From positions 1-40,961 of the forward strand of contig URAK01000015.1 in the NCBI GenBank assembly GCA_900545705.1: a DNA stretch of 40,961 nucleotides. The letters run 5' to 3'. A program made the position numbers and the translations under genes. Below, in pieces: positions 40,917 to 40,961 of this stretch; within the stretch, counting starts at the first letter, position 1; each line of letters starts with the position of its first letter. Below the pieces are notes generated by a model, which saw only the letters and a program-made list of their open reading frames with translations, had not been told where the DNA came from and searched no databases. The DNA is from an uncultured Opitutales bacterium. GTDB lineage: Bacteria > Verrucomicrobiota > Verrucomicrobiia > Opitutales > Intestinicryptomonadaceae.

Positions 40917-40961
40917 TCAAAGATTGTGGAATGGGAGAAAAAAAAGAGGGCAAAGAGAACG

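Overview
The window looks like part of a chromosome from a verrucomicrobial bacterium, most likely an Opitutales/Puniceicoccales-type organism from a host-associated or polysaccharide-rich habitat. That placement is an inference. It rests on two PEP-CTERM sorted proteins, a DUF1080 (3-keto-disaccharide hydrolase-like) protein, a complete HpnC/HpnD/HpnE squalene route, a type II secretion pseudopilin operon, several secreted carbohydrate-active proteins, moderate G+C, and first genes that often lack a Shine-Dalgarno sequence. No rRNA, phage module, CRISPR array or intact transposon is visible.

Layout from left to right. tRNA-Val (minus, 100-173) comes first, with a possible IS end at the window edge. 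A five-gene pseudopilin operon gspG-H-I-J-K follows (minus, 3839 to 481). Divergent from it are ispH (4215) and a lipoprotein with a degenerate glycosidase barrel (5141). Next come a PEP-CTERM protein (7740), tex plus a small exported protein (9723-12555), and a secreted DUF1080-PHP protein (12969-14342).

From 22132 down to 14563 on the minus strand lies a tightly overlapping operon: rarA, a YvlD/holin-IV membrane protein, an exported unknown protein, an M16 peptidase and hrpB. Divergent from it is a six-gene plus-strand operon: thiD, radC, tsaD, hpnC, an hpnD-hpnE fusion and an HpnG-like phosphorylase (22230-28633). Four of its six genes overlap a neighbour by 4 bp. It carries the enzymes to make squalene from farnesyl diphosphate, and ispH earlier in the window makes the C5 precursors. 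No squalene-hopene cyclase is present here. tRNA-Asn and an ISL3-type transposase remnant close this part.

The right third is an accessory, carbohydrate-oriented region: ilvH, a beta-helix (pectate-lyase-like) protein, a small lipoprotein, a DUF6259 glycosidase-like protein, a glyoxalase-family protein and an agarase-like GH-A glycoside hydrolase. It ends with an OmpP1/FadL outer-membrane transporter divergent from a TetR regulator, with two palindromic operators between them, and a second PEP-CTERM protein whose 5' end has no usable start codon.

The most unusual non-coding structures are a seven-unit degenerate tandem array of about 36-bp period (31694-31946), palindrome and direct-repeat operators at 34143-34200 and 38553-38597, two terminator-like hairpins with no obvious gene in front of them, and a 41-bp tandem duplication touching the hrpB stop codon. 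I do not see a clearly new multi-gene system. The best candidates for novelty are the HpnDE fusion operon, the pseudo-glycosidase lipoprotein and the tandem array.
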